Positions 44,330 to 55,023 of a DNA stretch of 64,000 nt are shown piece after piece. The translations under genes were made by a program, and so were the position numbers. The notes under the pieces are model-generated. The model searched no databases and was not told where the DNA came from. It was given only the letters and a program-made list of their open reading frames with translations. Position 1 is the first letter of the stretch, and every line of letters begins with the position of its first letter. This DNA is from Microbulbifer celer (GTDB lineage: Bacteria; Pseudomonadota; Gammaproteobacteria; Pseudomonadales; Cellvibrionaceae). The stretch spans positions 2,569,501-2,633,500 of the forward strand of contig NZ_CP087715.1 of NCBI RefSeq assembly GCF_020991125.1, given 5' to 3'.

Positions 44330-45433
44330 TCAGTCAATCAGACCATACTCATCCCGAAGCACCTGGATGATTTCTGCTTTCGGGTTATCGGAGATCTCGA
44401 GTTTTTCACCAATGACTTTTTCCGCAATCCCCACGTAAGTCGCGGAGACATTCTTCAGCATGGACTCCGGCAGTTCATTGTCCCGCGCCAGCGCCTCGCG
44501 CTCATCCATACGATCCTTGTTCAGCAGAATATCGGGGTCCGGGAAGTGGTTCAGCAGCGCCTGGCGGAAGCCCTCTTTCGAATTTTCCACAACCTGGCCA
44601 TTGCGGTACTGCTCGCCATCCCAGATTCGCGAGGAATCCGGCGTCCCCACCTCGTCCATATAAATCAGTTTTTCATTGCCCGCGGCATCGGTGACGTAAC
44701 CAAATTCGAACTTGGTATCCACAAATACCTGATCCACTTTCTCCAGCGCCGCAGAGATCACATCGAATCCCTCTTTCAACAGCTTCTCATACAGAGCGAT
44801 ATCATCCGCGGAGCGGAAGTTGAAGGCAGCAAAGTTATCCTGGATATTCTGGCGGGTAATGTTGACATCATCCGCCTCCGGTACCCCGGGGATCCCCCTG
44901 AGAATACCTTTGGTAGAGGGAGTGATCAGCAACTCCGGGAGCTTCTGGTCTTTCCGCAGACCGTCGGGCAATTCGATACCACAAAATTCCCGCTCGCCCT
45001 TGCTGTAAGCGCGCCACATGGAGCCAGTAATATACTGGCGGGCAATGGCCTCGATCATTACCGGGCGCGCCTTCTGCACAATCCACACCGCCGGGTGCGG
45101 AATATCCAGAATATGGCTGTCCGCCAGCCCCTGCTCCTTGAACAACCGGAACCAGTGATTGGAAATCGCATTCAGCGCAGCGCCCTTACCCGGCACCCCG
45201 CGCATACCGCCCTCACCTTTCCAGATACAATCGAACGCGGATATCCGGTCGGAAATCACCATCACCGCCAGCGGCGCATCGGGCGTTACCGGATAGCCCT
45301 TCTCTTCGATCAGGCGGCGACTGTCCGCTTCGCTCAGCCAGTATACGGAGCGCACTTTGCCACTGTGGACAGGCTTGTCGGTGCGGATGGGCAAATCGTT
45401 GTTGACCGCCAGTACTTTGTCAGCAAGGCTCAT
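44330..45433 (-). CDS. purC: SAICAR synthase (phosphoribosylaminoimidazole-succinocarboxamide synthase)
   Basis: 367 residues. ATP-dependent ligation of aspartate to CAIR in purine synthesis. It opens [14 protein letters not shown], then [16 protein letters not shown] (the SDRISAFD motif), [16 protein letters not shown] and [10 protein letters not shown], with [12 protein letters not shown] near the end. It belongs to the longer PurC form (about 370 residues) rather than the 237-residue E. coli type. AGGAAAG lies before the ATG. It looks monocistronic, with its own terminator. Confidence 0.96.
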   Translation of the reverse strand: MSLADKVLAVNNDLPIRTDKPVHSGKVRSVYWLSEADSRRLIEEKGYPVTPDAPLAVMVISDRISAFDCIWKGEGGMRGVPGKGAALNAISNHWFRLFKEQGLADSHILDIPHPAVWIVQKARPVMIEAIARQYITGSMWRAYSKGEREFCGIELPDGLRKDQKLPELLITPSTKGILRGIPGVPEADDVNITRQNIQDNFAAFNFRSADDIALYEKLLKEGFDVISAALEKVDQVFVDTKFEFGYVTDAAGNEKLIYMDEVGTPDSSRIWDGEQYRNGQVVENSKEGFRQALLNHFPDPDILLNKDRMDEREALARDNELPESMLKNVSATYVGIAEKVIGEKLEISDNPKAEIIQVLRDEYGLID

Positions 45434-45646
45434 GGATCTTTCCTATCTAAATACAGGTGTGATTTCAGGGGTACGGAAGGGAGAACACCACCGAGGACCT
45501 GCTCAGAAGTCCCCGATTCAGAAATTCCCGGGCCCGCGTCAGAGGCTCCCTGCCCCGCGGGGGGATTACGGCGGCAAATTCTAGCAAATCCCCGACCATT
45601 ACTCATGAGCGGAACAGCATGAACCAAGCAGGCCGGGTAAGCCCGA

Positions 45647-46756
45647 TCAGGCATCCGGCCCCGGTTCCGGGGGTTCCAGCACTTCCCGTGCCTGCCACTC
45701 GGCCTGGTGTTCACTGGTGGGCCAGGCGTTCAGAATGGCCTTGAACAGGGTTGCCAGCGGAATAGCGAAAAACACGCCCCAGAAACCCCAGATACCGCCA
45801 AATACCAGTACCGCAAGAATAATTGCCACCGGATGCAGGTTTACCGCCTCAGAAAACAGAATCGGCACCAGCACGTTGCCATCCAGCAGCTGGATCATGC
45901 CGTAGGCGAAGATCAGCCAGAAAAACTCGCTGCTCCAGCCCCACTGGAACAGGCCGATCGCCGCCACCGGAATAGTGACGACGGCGGCACCGATATACGG
46001 GATCAGCACCGAAAGCCCCACCGCAACCGCCAGTAACAGGGCATAGTTCACATCCAGCAGCAGGAAGGCGGCATAACTCACCACCGCCACAATGGCGATT
46101 TCAATCACCTTGCCGCGCACATAATTCGCCACCTGGTCGTTCATCTCATACCAGATCTGGCGCAACATGGGACGCTGGTGGGGCAGAAAAGAAGCGCACC
46201 AACCCAGCAGTCTGCGGGAGTCCTTGAGAAAGAAAAATACCAGGATCGGCACCACCACCGCATAGATCAGAAAAGCCGCCAGGATTGGCAGGTTGGCAAT
46301 GGAGAAGGTGACCACGGTCTGTCCCAGCGACCCCAGTTCACTGCCAAGGGTATTGAATATCTCATCGATCTGGGCCGCGCTCACCAGTCGCGGGTAGCGA
46401 TCCGGCAACAGCAGCAACAGTTCCTGACCTCGGTCGATCATGTTCGGTAACTCGGAGAACAGACGCACCGCCTGACGCCAGATGATCGGCAACACCACGA
46501 ACAATAGTGCGACGATGGTTCCCACCAGTACCAGGCAGGCGATGGTAACCGCCAGCCAGTGCGGCACCTTCCAGGATGTCAGCCGCTGTACCATCCCCTG
46601 CAACAGGAACGCGATCACCAATGCCGCCAACACCGGCGCCAGTACTTCCCCCAGGGTTGCCAGCACTACCAGAGCCGCCACCAGCAGCAAGCTGAGGATG
46701 ACCACCTCTTCCTGGCCGAAATAGCGATTAATCCAACTACGTACAATCGCGAACAT
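45647..46756 (-). CDS. AI-2E family transporter (PerM/YhhT-like)
   Basis: 369 residues with about seven or eight hydrophobic helices, starting RYFGQEEVVILSLLLVAALVVLATLGEVL, and the family's late motif GVFFAIPLATLFKAILNAWP. The family includes the AI-2 exporter TqsA, Na+/H+ antiporters and PerM. The substrate is unknown, and I would not infer quorum sensing. A PerM-like gene near the periplasmic protease BepA and a TusA-like gene is common in Pseudomonas and relatives. The TusA-like gene lies 45 nt upstream on the same strand. Confidence 0.9.
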   Translation of the reverse strand: MFAIVRSWINRYFGQEEVVILSLLLVAALVVLATLGEVLAPVLAALVIAFLLQGMVQRLTSWKVPHWLAVTIACLVLVGTIVALLFVVLPIIWRQAVRLFSELPNMIDRGQELLLLLPDRYPRLVSAAQIDEIFNTLGSELGSLGQTVVTFSIANLPILAAFLIYAVVVPILVFFFLKDSRRLLGWCASFLPHQRPMLRQIWYEMNDQVANYVRGKVIEIAIVAVVSYAAFLLLDVNYALLLAVAVGLSVLIPYIGAAVVTIPVAAIGLFQWGWSSEFFWLIFAYGMIQLLDGNVLVPILFSEAVNLHPVAIILAVLVFGGIWGFWGVFFAIPLATLFKAILNAWPTSEHQAEWQAREVLEPPEPGPDA

Positions 46757-46801
46757 ACTTTTACTGTTTCTCCTGCCGGTTTTTCACCGCCGTATTCGAT
46801 A

Positions 46802-47068
46802 TCAGGCCTGAAGCCAGTAGTGATACTCATCGCCGCGGCGTTCACTGCGCAACAGCGGCACCCCGCTCAAACGGGAAAAACTTGCGAAATCCGCCTCTGA
46901 ACCGGGATCTGTCGCAATCACATGTAACAGCTCCCCGGGACTCCGCTGGCGCAGCGCTCTGCGCATGGCCAGCAATGGCTGCGGGCAAGGCAGCCCGCGG
47001 GCATCTACCCTGTATGCTGAGTCCCAATCCCGCGCTGCCGTCATGGCCTGTTTGTCTGATCCAGTCAT
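46802..47068 (-). CDS. TusA/SirA-like sulfur carrier protein
   Basis: 88 residues from the ATG at 47068 (another in-frame ATG at 47044). The conserved CPxP is in DARGLPCPQPLLAMRRAL, whose first Cys carries persulfide in TusA. The C-terminal half has LHVIATDPGSEADFASF as in the family. E. coli TusA functions in tRNA 2-thiolation; other members serve molybdenum-cofactor or dissimilatory roles. Placed with the PerM-like gene downstream and divergent from bepA. Confidence 0.88.
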   Translation of the reverse strand: MTGSDKQAMTAARDWDSAYRVDARGLPCPQPLLAMRRALRQRSPGELLHVIATDPGSEADFASFSRLSGVPLLRSERRGDEYHYWLQA

Positions 47069-47297
47069 TGCGCCACCGTTGTACCGAGCTGTTGTACCGA
47101 GCTGTGAACCCAAGGGTGAACGGAGAGTACAGAATTAAGAGGTCAAAAGCGTAAAAATCGGTAAAGCCGTGGATTATAACGGCCGTAAGCGGTCAAAGGG
47201 CAGAACCTTTTCAAGTAACGCTGATCAAAACCTCGACAGTCTCACAGGGTTACGTATAGTGTTAGCGGTAGGTATTACCGGCAGGCGCAGTTGAAAT

Positions 47298-48815
47298 ATG
47301 ACCGATAATTACTCCAAATTCATCTCCTCCGCCACCGATCGATGGCAGCGGCTGGTCAATGGATCCGTTGCGCTTGCCCGTGGGCTCGCCCTCGGACTGC
47401 TGCTGGGCGGTGCGCCGCTGGGCGCAACCGCCCAGGACGACCACCATATCCGCCTGCCGGAGCTGGGCGACTCCAGTAGTGGCCTGGTATCCCGCGGGCG
47501 GGAAAAAGAGCTCGGCCAGATGTGGCTGCGCATGTTCCGCAGCCAGGTAGCCACCTCCCACGACGCACTGCTACAGCAGTATGTGGAAAACTCCCTCAAA
47601 TCCCTGGCACAACACAGCCCACTCGAGGACAAGTCCCTCGACGTGGTGGTGGTCAAAAATGAGACCATGAACGCCTTCGCGGTCCCCGGCGGCGTAGTGG
47701 GTGTTCACACCGGCCTGTTCCTGTTTGCGGAAAACGAAGATCAGTTCGCGTCCGTGCTCGCGCACGAACTGGCGCACTTGAGCCAGCGCCATTACGCCCG
47801 CTCCCTCGAGGCCCAGCGCAACAGCACCATTCCCACTCTGGCAGGCATGCTGGGCGCCCTGGTGCTGGCAGCAACCGCCGGTGGCGATGCCGGCCTCGCC
47901 GCCATGACCGCAACACAGGCGGCGGCTCTGGACAGCCAATTGCGCTTCTCACGCCAGAATGAACAGGAAGCGGACCGGGTCGGTATCGAGACCCTGGCCA
48001 AGGCGGGCATGGATCCGCAGGCAGCCGGGGAAATGTTCGAACAGATGCTCAAGGCCACCCGCTACTACCGCCGTCCGCCGGAGTTCCTGCTCACTCACCC
48101 AGTCACAGAGAAACGGATTGCAGACGCCAAACTGCGCGCCAACCGCATGGAGAAAATCCCCCTGCGGGATAGCCGCGAATACCACCTGATGCGCGCGCGG
48201 ATCCGGGTCAATGCGGAAGCCACGCCGCAGCAGGCCGTAAAACGCTTCCAGGCGGAACTGCGCGGCATCAACGATAACGAAGATGCCGCCCGCTACGGCC
48301 TCGCACTGGCCCAGAATGCCGCAGGCAAGCCGGATACCGCCCTGGAAACCCTGCAGCCCCTGCTGGACAAGGAGCCGGATAAAGACGCCTTCGTCCTCGC
48401 GCGGGCAGATATCGATCTCACGCGCCACGATTACACCAATGCAACCAGGCGGCTACAGCAGGCGGTGGACAAAAGCCCCAAAAATCACGCGCTGATCATG
48501 GGCCTTGCGAATGCGCACTTCAAAGCCGGCAACTATCTGGCCGCGGAGCGTATTCTCAAGAAGCACAGCCGTGTGCGCCGCAAAGATCCCGCGGTATGGT
48601 ACCTGCTGGCAGAAACACACGGTCTTGCAGGGGATATTATCGGCGTGCATGAGGCGCGGGCGGAGTACTACATCCTCAACGGCGTGTTCGACAAAGCCCT
48701 GCAGCATCTCCGCCACGGCGTCCGCCTGGCGAAAAATGACTACCAGACCCACGCGATTCTCGAGCAGCGCATGAAGGATGTGATCAAGATGCAGCAGAAG
48801 GCGAAAGAGCTATAG
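47298..48815 (+). CDS. bepA: Periplasmic M48 metalloprotease/chaperone BepA
   Basis: 505 residues. Zinc motif H156-E157-LAH160 (HELAHLSQRH) with the third ligand in NEQEADRVG. A signal sequence (about 20-46, to GATAQD) precedes the mature part. A TPR domain fills the C-terminal half. BepA cleaves or rescues stalled LptD and other outer-membrane proteins at the BAM complex. The start has only a weak ribosome site. Divergent from the TusA-like gene. Downstream, repeat copy C separates it from convergent nadA. Confidence 0.93.
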   Translation: MTDNYSKFISSATDRWQRLVNGSVALARGLALGLLLGGAPLGATAQDDHHIRLPELGDSSSGLVSRGREKELGQMWLRMFRSQVATSHDALLQQYVENSLKSLAQHSPLEDKSLDVVVVKNETMNAFAVPGGVVGVHTGLFLFAENEDQFASVLAHELAHLSQRHYARSLEAQRNSTIPTLAGMLGALVLAATAGGDAGLAAMTATQAAALDSQLRFSRQNEQEADRVGIETLAKAGMDPQAAGEMFEQMLKATRYYRRPPEFLLTHPVTEKRIADAKLRANRMEKIPLRDSREYHLMRARIRVNAEATPQQAVKRFQAELRGINDNEDAARYGLALAQNAAGKPDTALETLQPLLDKEPDKDAFVLARADIDLTRHDYTNATRRLQQAVDKSPKNHALIMGLANAHFKAGNYLAAERILKKHSRVRRKDPAVWYLLAETHGLAGDIIGVHEARAEYYILNGVFDKALQHLRHGVRLAKNDYQTHAILEQRMKDVIKMQQKAKEL

Positions 48816-48893
48816 TTCGCGGCAGGTATTGGACGGGTCCCTTGGCGGCACCCAACAACCATCCACTTTCGAAGTAACACCGTTAGAATTTAA

Positions 48894-49004
48894 GGCAGAG
48901 TGCTGGGGGCGGATTTTCAGGATCGTCGCAAACAGGATGTTTGCGCCGAAGCGCCCAGGGATGGGTTTACAACGCTCCTGAAAACCCGCCCCCAGTGCTT
49001 TGCC
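48894..49004. repeat. Long intergenic hairpin repeat, copy C
   Basis: 29-bp arms 48894-48922 / 48976-49004 with four mismatches. Inside are an inner hairpin GCAAACAGGATGTTTGC and the core GCGCCCAGGGATGGGTTTAC. Flank GCCGCCAC follows. It lies between convergent bepA and nadA, where it could end both transcripts although there is no T tract. Confidence 0.8.
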
Positions 49005-49052
49005 GCCACCACTCCAGCTTCAGAGCACTTTTACAGAGCCAGCTAAAGACAA

Positions 49053-50120
49053 TCAATCTAATGGCTTGCGGAAATCCAGCATCCGCTGCAACGGCATCAT
49101 TGCGCGCTTGCCCAGCTCCGGGTCGACAAAAATCTCGTTGTCGCCCCGCTCCAGCACACCACACAGATTCTCCAACGAGTTCATCGCCATCCACGGACAA
49201 TTGGCACAGCTGCGACAGGTGGCCCCCGAGCCCGCCGTAGGCGCCACAATCAGCTCTTTATCCGGACACTGCTGCTGCATCTTGTAGAAAATGCCCTGGT
49301 CCGTCGCGACGATAAACTGCTTGTTAGGACGGGTCTTGGCCGCATTGATGATCTGGGAGGTGGAGCCCACCACATCCGCCAACTCCACTACCGCGGCCGG
49401 AGATTCCGGGTGCACCAGCACCAGAGCTTCCGGATAAAGTGCCTTCAGATCTGCAACACCCTTGGCCTTGAACTCCTCGTGCACGATACAGGCGCCGTCC
49501 CACAGCAGCACATCGGCACCCGTCTGCTTCTGCACATAGCTGCCCAGGTGCTTGTCTGGCGCCCACAGGATCTTTTCTCCCAGGGAGTCCAGGTGATCGA
49601 CCACATCCAGCGCGATACTGGACGTCACCACCCAATCGGCACGGGCTTTCACCGCAGCCGAAGTATTCGCATAGACCACCACCGTACGATCGGAGTGCTG
49701 ATCGCAGAATGCGGAGAACTCATCAATAGGACACCCCAGATCCAGGGAGCAGGTCGCCTCCAGAGTCGGCATCAACACCCGCTTGTTGGGCGTAAGAATC
49801 TTGGCGGTCTCCCCCATAAACTTAACCCCGGCGACAATCAGGGTATCGGCCTGATGTTCGGCGCCAAAACGGGCCATTTCCAGGGAATCAGAAACACAGC
49901 CACCGGTTTCCTCGGCGAGCTGCTGAATCAACGGGTCGGTGTAGTAGTGGGCGACCAGCACCGCGTTCTGTTCTTTCAGCAGTCGCTTGATGCGCTCCCG
50001 CCACAGGTTCAACTCTTCTTCACTGTATTGCTGCGCACCGGGATGCGCCAGGTATTCCTGAACAAAGTCCCGCGCATCAATCGGGCTGGAAGAAGCAATT
50101 TTCTCACTACTATCGGTCAT
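49053..50120 (-). CDS. nadA: Quinolinate synthase A
   Basis: 355 residues. Condenses iminoaspartate with dihydroxyacetone phosphate to quinolinate for NAD synthesis, using a 4Fe-4S cluster. Cluster cysteines fit [15 protein letters not shown], the middle GACIVHEEF region and [14 protein letters not shown]. The start [32 protein letters not shown] is diagnostic. Monocistronic and convergent with bepA. Nothing else is seen between its start and the tRNA genes. Confidence 0.97.
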   Translation of the reverse strand: MTDSSEKIASSSPIDARDFVQEYLAHPGAQQYSEEELNLWRERIKRLLKEQNAVLVAHYYTDPLIQQLAEETGGCVSDSLEMARFGAEHQADTLIVAGVKFMGETAKILTPNKRVLMPTLEATCSLDLGCPIDEFSAFCDQHSDRTVVVYANTSAAVKARADWVVTSSIALDVVDHLDSLGEKILWAPDKHLGSYVQKQTGADVLLWDGACIVHEEFKAKGVADLKALYPEALVLVHPESPAAVVELADVVGSTSQIINAAKTRPNKQFIVATDQGIFYKMQQQCPDKELIVAPTAGSGATCRSCANCPWMAMNSLENLCGVLERGDNEIFVDPELGKRAMMPLQRMLDFRKPLD

Positions 50121-50327
50121 ACGTATCTGCTACTGCCGGAAAAGAGCGGCATTATAACGCGCTGAAAAAATTTCGCTGGTTTGGACAGTGTAACGTCGAA
50201 AGCGCTGCGCCTGTATCAGCCTTTTGAGCAACCGTCTGTTCAGGAAAGAAACCTGAAAACAGCGATAGAACCAGAGACGACAACGGAATTGTATAAAGCG
50301 CGATGGATAATGGGATAAAAGAGGAAA

Positions 50328-50403
50328 TGGTGGGTCGTGCTGGATTCGAACCAGCGACCAATTGGTTAAAAGCCAACTGCTCTACCAACTGAGCTAACGA
50401 CCC
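50328..50403 (-). tRNA. tRNA-Lys (TTT), copy 1
   Basis: 76 nt including encoded CCA. The acceptor stem GGGTCGT pairs with ACGACCC, D arm AGCTCAGTTGGTAGAGC, anticodon loop CTTTTAA with anticodon TTT, T arm with GGTTCGAATCC. Identical to the copy at 50498. 94 nt separate them, so both probably come from one precursor. A T-rich stretch follows the 3' end. Confidence 0.97.
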
Positions 50404-50497
50404 ATCGAAAGCCAGAAATCTTCTGATTGAAGACCTCTGTTCAGACTGCATAGCGATCCACTTGGTAGAACATGGACACGCTATGGAAGGGGATAAA

Positions 50498-50573
50498 TGG
50501 TGGGTCGTGCTGGATTCGAACCAGCGACCAATTGGTTAAAAGCCAACTGCTCTACCAACTGAGCTAACGACCC
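50498..50573 (-). tRNA. tRNA-Lys (TTT), copy 2
   Basis: 76 nt with encoded CCA and anticodon TTT, identical to the copy at 50328 over its whole length. It is transcribed first. The tandem pair lies downstream of queC, with no other gene in the 559-nt nadA-queC gap. Confidence 0.97.
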
Positions 50574-50679
50574 TTAATCCCCCTCGCTGTGAGGAGCTGC
50601 GTATCTTACGGATCTAATCTGAAAACACAAGTCCCGATGACAAAAAAATGTCTAACAATTTGAAGGGGTTACACACCCA

Positions 50680-51354
50680 CTACGCATACACCGTGGGATC
50701 GGCCAAACCCGCCTCGGCAAAGCCCGCCGCACGCAACCGGCAGCTGTCACAGCGACCGCAGGCCGCGCCGCCGGGCTGCGCCTGATAACAGCTCACAGTG
50801 AGACTGTAATCGACCCCCAACTCGGTGCCACGCTTCACGATATCGGCCTTGCTCATCTCCATCAGGGGCGCGCGGATATTCAACTTATTGCCCTCCACCC
50901 CGGCGCGGGTGGCCAGGTTGGCCATCTGTTCGAACGCCTCGATATACTCCGGTCGGCAGTCCGGGTATCCAGAATAGTCAACAGCGTTCACACCCACAAA
51001 AATATCCTGAGCGCCGAGTACTTCCGCCCACCCGAGGGCAATGGACAGGAATACCGTATTGCGCGCCGGCACGTAGGTTACCGGGATGCCACCCGTCTCC
51101 TCCTCCGGCACGTCGATGCTGTCATCCGTCAGCGCTGAGCCACCAATGACTCTAAGGTCGAGCTTTACCACCTTGTGTTCACGGGCCTCCTGGTCTGCCG
51201 CGACCCGCTGCGCCGCCATCAGCTCGGCGCTGTGCCGCTGACCATAGTCAAAACCCAAAGCGTAACACTCGTAGCCTTCGGCTTTGGCCATTGCCAATAC
51301 GGTGGCGGAATCGAGGCCGCCAGACAGCAGCACCACCGCTTTCTTGCTCTTCAT
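50680..51354 (-). CDS. queC: 7-cyano-7-deazaguanine synthase
   Basis: 224 residues from the ATG at 51354 ([18 protein letters not shown]). Converts carboxy-deazaguanine to preQ0 with ATP and ammonia in queuosine synthesis. The PP-loop SGGLDS is at the N-terminus and the zinc cysteines are in the C-terminal [14 protein letters not shown] plus an upstream SCYQ. It pairs with queE upstream (34 nt). The pathway links to gluQ at the start of the window, which modifies queuosine tRNA. Confidence 0.97.
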   Translation of the reverse strand: MKSKKAVVLLSGGLDSATVLAMAKAEGYECYALGFDYGQRHSAELMAAQRVAADQEAREHKVVKLDLRVIGGSALTDDSIDVPEEETGGIPVTYVPARNTVFLSIALGWAEVLGAQDIFVGVNAVDYSGYPDCRPEYIEAFEQMANLATRAGVEGNKLNIRAPLMEMSKADIVKRGTELGVDYSLTVSCYQAQPGGAACGRCDSCRLRAAGFAEAGLADPTVYA

Positions 51355-51388
51355 AATACTCTCTCCGAATCTTGCACCGGGCTTGGAT

Positions 51389-52069
51389 TTACACCCCGGG
51401 AATATCGCCCCACAGCAGCTTGTGCAACTGCATCTGCATCCGCACCGGCAGCCCATCCTCCAGAATCCACTCGGCCAACTGCCGTGCCGGCAGCTGTTCA
51501 TAGCTGGGGGAAAACAACACCTCGCCCACCTTTTCCGGCAGTTGATACTGATCCAGGGTGAATCTCGCCCACTCGTAGTCAGCGCGGTCACAGATCACGA
51601 ACTTGACCTGATCTCGCCGAGTAAGCAGCGGAATATTGTCCATTCTGTTGCGGGATTGCTCTCCTGATGCCGGCGTTTTCAGGTCCACCACCCGGGAAAC
51701 CCGCGGATCGACTTTATCCACCGGCATGGCGCCACTGGTCTCCAGGGAAACTTCAAAGCCCGCATCGCACAGTGCGGTAAGCAGCGGCAGACAATTGGGC
51801 TGCGCCAACGGCTCGCCACCGGTCACACATACGTGGCGCGCAGGATGGCTCTGCACCTTTTGCAGAATCTCTGCCAACGTCATGCGTTCACCACCGTAAA
51901 ACGCGTACTCGGAGTCACAATAGGTACACCGGAGCGGGCAGCCCGTCAGACGCACAAAGACGGTGGGCAGACCGGCGTCCCGCGCTTCCCCCTGCAGGGA
52001 GTAGAACAGTTCGCTGATACGGAGGGACTCTGCAGTCAGGTCAATTTCGGTCGCGGCCATAGTCCTCAT
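51389..52069 (-). CDS. queE: 7-carboxy-7-deazaguanine synthase (radical SAM)
   Basis: 226 residues from the ATG at 52069; an ATG at 52060 is an alternative. Radical SAM cluster motif CPLRCTYC, preceded by [21 protein letters not shown], typical of QueE. Ring-contracts carboxy-tetrahydropterin to the deazapurine. It is followed by queC on the same strand. The order cpoB-queE-queC after tol-pal is common in Gammaproteobacteria, but a terminator (52119) lies between cpoB and queE. Confidence 0.96.
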   Translation of the reverse strand: MRTMAATEIDLTAESLRISELFYSLQGEARDAGLPTVFVRLTGCPLRCTYCDSEYAFYGGERMTLAEILQKVQSHPARHVCVTGGEPLAQPNCLPLLTALCDAGFEVSLETSGAMPVDKVDPRVSRVVDLKTPASGEQSRNRMDNIPLLTRRDQVKFVICDRADYEWARFTLDQYQLPEKVGEVLFSPSYEQLPARQLAEWILEDGLPVRMQMQLHKLLWGDIPGV

Positions 52070-52118
52070 ACGCCCATGTTACAGCGTGGCCGCCCTGCGC
52101 TCGGAAGACGGTCCACAT

Positions 52119-52150
52119 AAAAACGCCCGGATGACAATGCCATCCGGGCG
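52119..52150 (-). terminator. Intrinsic terminator downstream of cpoB
   Basis: On the minus strand a 10-bp stem CGCCCGGATG/CATCCGGGCG with a 7-nt loop is followed by TTTTT. It lies 110 nt after the cpoB stop and 50 nt before the queE start, so it ends the tol-pal transcript. Confidence 0.92.
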
Positions 52151-52260
52151 CGGGATCATAGAGTTTTTTTGATCACAAAACCAGCACCCCCGACGGTAAC
52201 GTGCTACGGAATAGGCAGTACTGATACGGGGAATGTTGTTGCGAAAAATGCAGCTACTGG

Positions 52261-53094
52261 CTACTGCTGGAAGTTCTGCTGCAAGTACTTCTCGGCGAGG
52301 CCGGAAGCACGGGCATCACTGCCAGCCACCTGCTGCAACAGCTCTTTGGCCTTGGCATCATCCCCCAGCTGGTGATAGACAGTGCCCAGTTTGTAGCGGC
52401 CATCCCAGACCTTGCTGGAATTGGGATAACCATCGAGCAGCGCCACAAACCACTGGCGCGCCTCTTCTATATTGCCCTGCACCAGTGCGATCTCGCCCAG
52501 CCAGTAGTTGGCGTTGGGAGCATACTGGCCGTTGGGATAATCCTCCAGCAGGCTTTTGAAGGCTTCGCTGGCGCCAGCGTAATCTCCCTTGCGGGCGAGG
52601 CCGAAGCTCGACTGATAGCGCTCGCGCTCATCTTCAGAATTGCCGGAATTTCCACCGGTAGTCGGGGAAACTGCTGCCCCCGAACCGTTTGCGGAAGCGC
52701 CCTGCTCTTCTTCACCATCGCCGGGCTCACCTTGCGCCGGCGTACCGGACAGACGGCTGATACGGCGATCGAGGTCCATATAGTCTTCTGTGCGCTGCTG
52801 GCGCAGTCGCTTGACCTCGTGCCGGAGCTCTTCCACGGCGCCACGCAACTGCTGAACTTCCTGCTGCAATACCTGCATCTGGTAGTAGGCATCGGCGCTG
52901 GAATCACGCCCTTGGGTGGCCGACGTGCGGCTTGCCAGTTGTGGATAACTGGGCGGTGGCGGGGTTGCACTCCCCTGATTGACAGACGAGTCACTGGACA
53001 GATCGACAATCGGGGCCTGCGCGAATACGGACGACGCCGCAGCCAGACTGGCTGCGGCGATCGCGATACTTCTAATCAGAAATGACAATTGCAT
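52261..53094 (-). CDS. cpoB: Cell division coordinator CpoB (YbgF)
   Basis: 277 residues. Signal peptide about 1-25 (AASSVFAQA), an N-terminal coiled coil (YYQMQVLQQEVQQLRGAVEELRHEVKRLRQQ region, about 67-100) for trimerisation, a low-complexity Gly/Ser/Asn linker, and a C-terminal TPR domain (FGLARKGDYAGASEAFKSLLEDYP and on). CpoB couples PBP1B-driven peptidoglycan synthesis to Tol-Pal constriction. It follows pal with 9 nt between them. Confidence 0.94.
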   Translation of the reverse strand: MQLSFLIRSIAIAAASLAAASSVFAQAPIVDLSSDSSVNQGSATPPPPSYPQLASRTSATQGRDSSADAYYQMQVLQQEVQQLRGAVEELRHEVKRLRQQRTEDYMDLDRRISRLSGTPAQGEPGDGEEEQGASANGSGAAVSPTTGGNSGNSEDERERYQSSFGLARKGDYAGASEAFKSLLEDYPNGQYAPNANYWLGEIALVQGNIEEARQWFVALLDGYPNSSKVWDGRYKLGTVYHQLGDDAKAKELLQQVAGSDARASGLAEKYLQQNFQQ

Positions 53095-53103
53095 GTTTCT
53101 AGA

Positions 53104-53586
53104 TTAGTTGATTACCACGCGACGGTTCATAGCACGGGCGCTCTCGCTGGAACCTTCCTGTGCCGGACGCTCTTCACCGTAGCTGATTACTTCCAGGCTG
53201 GAGGCGTCAACGCCTTGCAGTACCAGGAAATCACGCACGGCATTGGCGCGACGCTCACCCAGGGCCAGGTTGTATTCGCGAGTACCCAGCTCGTCAGCGT
53301 GACCTTCCAGGCGTACGGTACCGGTGGTGGCAGCGCGCATGCGGTCGGCGTGCTTGATCAGCAGCTCACGGGTAGAAGGCTTCAGCAGGGTCTGGTCGAA
53401 GTCGAAATAAACGACATTGTCCAGCGGAACTGCAGTTTCGGTAGGAGTAGTGTCTTCAACCACCGGAGGAGGGGTCTGATCAACTACCTGCTCGTTCGCG
53501 CTATCGTCGGTATCGGTGCTGGAACAACCGGCCATCACTGCCAGTACACACGCCAGACCCAGACCAGTTTTTACTGATTTAAACAT
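53104..53586 (-). CDS. pal: Peptidoglycan-associated lipoprotein Pal
   Basis: 160 residues from the ATG at 53586, with GGAG 6 nt upstream. Lipobox MAGC (Cys21), a Thr/Asp/Pro-rich linker, and an OmpA-like domain with VYFDFDQ and GHADELGTREYN, which binds diaminopimelate. Pal anchors the outer membrane to the cell wall and is retrieved by TolB. The 138-nt gap to tolB is longer than elsewhere in the operon and may carry an extra promoter. Confidence 0.97.
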   Translation of the reverse strand: MFKSVKTGLGLACVLAVMAGCSSTDTDDSANEQVVDQTPPPVVEDTTPTETAVPLDNVVYFDFDQTLLKPSTRELLIKHADRMRAATTGTVRLEGHADELGTREYNLALGERRANAVRDFLVLQGVDASSLEVISYGEERPAQEGSSESARAMNRRVVIN

Positions 53587-53724
53587 AAACAACTCCGCTT
53601 TAGTGTTATCGAGAAATCCTGTAAGACTTAAAAACCCAGCTTCACAATTTATTGGGCTCACTTGTTCTTAATTGTTTGACCTCACACCTACCCCGTACAC
53701 ATAAGGTACAAGGCAGGTACTGCA

Positions 53725-55023
53725 TCAATCAAAGTAAGGCGACCACGCCGGTTCGCGGACATTTCCCTGCTGCGAGGGCAGGCTGTATTTCACCCCGGCA
53801 TCCAACGATACCGCAGCCAGAATACCCTTGCTCCCCCGCTTGGTGGCGTACATCAGCATGGCGCCATTGGGCGCAATACTCGGGGATTCGTCCAGACGTG
53901 TCTCGGTCAGGACACGCATTCTGCCGGATACAATATCCATCGTAGCGATCGTAAACACCCCCCTGCTACGGTGTACCATAACCAGCGTTTTGCCATCGGG
54001 AGACACCCGCGGACGCGCGTTGTAGTCGCCATCGAAGGTTAAGCGGTCTACTTGACCGGTGGCAAGAGTCAATTGATAAATTTGTGGCTTACCTCCCCTA
54101 TCGGAAGTGAAAACCAGCGAATTGCCGTCAGGCATCCAATTCGGCTCGGTATCGATGGAGAAGTGGCGGGTCATTCGGGTAAAACGACCACTGTTCAAGT
54201 CAAGGACGTATATCTCAGGGTTGCCATCTTTCGACAACACCATCGCGAGTTTGGAGCCGTCCGGGGACCAGGTCGGCGAGCTGTTCAACCCCTTGAAGTT
54301 GGTCAGCTGCTGACGCGCCCCGGTGTGGATATTTTCACGGAAGATCGCCGGGCGCCCGGTCTCGAATGAGACGTAGGCTACTTCTTGCCCACTGGGGGAC
54401 CAGCTGGGAGACATGACCGGCGCACTGAAACGGCGAATCTGGCGGGCGCGGGCACCATCGATATCTGACAGCATCAGCGCGTAACTGGGCTGACCACCGC
54501 GCTGGGTCTCCTGTACATACACCATCTGGGTTCCGAAGGCACCGCGGATACCGGTGATCGCCTCGTAAATCTCGTCTGCGGCACGGTGAGCCACATCCCG
54601 CAATTGCTGGGCACCGCCGGTGACCTGCTTGGTGAACATCTTGTGCTGGCCAAAGATATTCACCAGGTCGAAGCTCAGCAGATACCCCCCGGCCTGAGGC
54701 TGCATACGGCCGGTGACTACGTACTCGGTCCCGAGAATGCGCCAGTCCCGAAAGCTCACCTCTTCCGGTGTCTTCGGAAATGACAACATGTCGTCACGGG
54801 GTACCGGCGCGAACAGGCCGCTACGACGCAGGTCAGCAGAGATGATGGACGCCACATCCTCGGCCAACACACCACTGCCGGACCAATCAAACGGGACGAC
54901 CGCGATGGGAGTGGGATTCTGTGCATTCCCCTCAATCTCCACCACCAGCTGCGCCCGGGCAGTGACAGCCAGCACACAACTGACCAGGGTGACTAACAAA
55001 AGAGAGACGGTTTTTTTCATCAT
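53725..55023 (-). CDS. tolB: Tol-Pal system protein TolB
   Basis: 432 residues. Signal peptide (about 1-25, ending ARAQL), a small N-terminal alpha/beta domain and a six-bladed beta-propeller with repeated [15 protein letters not shown] / [14 protein letters not shown] / [13 protein letters not shown] motifs. Periplasmic; binds Pal and TolA. The start ATGATG overlaps the TolA stop (ATGA), so it is translationally coupled. Confidence 0.97.
   Translation of the reverse strand: MMKKTVSLLLVTLVSCVLAVTARAQLVVEIEGNAQNPTPIAVVPFDWSGSGVLAEDVASIISADLRRSGLFAPVPRDDMLSFPKTPEEVSFRDWRILGTEYVVTGRMQPQAGGYLLSFDLVNIFGQHKMFTKQVTGGAQQLRDVAHRAADEIYEAITGIRGAFGTQMVYVQETQRGGQPSYALMLSDIDGARARQIRRFSAPVMSPSWSPSGQEVAYVSFETGRPAIFRENIHTGARQQLTNFKGLNSSPTWSPDGSKLAMVLSKDGNPEIYVLDLNSGRFTRMTRHFSIDTEPNWMPDGNSLVFTSDRGGKPQIYQLTLATGQVDRLTFDGDYNARPRVSPDGKTLVMVHRSRGVFTIATMDIVSGRMRVLTETRLDESPSIAPNGAMLMYATKRGSKGILAAVSLDAGVKYSLPSQQGNVREPAWSPYFD

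Noticed and set aside
50121-50679. Integration site or genomic island at the tRNA-Lys pair
   Set aside because: No integrase, no foreign composition and no direct repeat of the tRNA 3' end beyond the duplicated tRNA itself.
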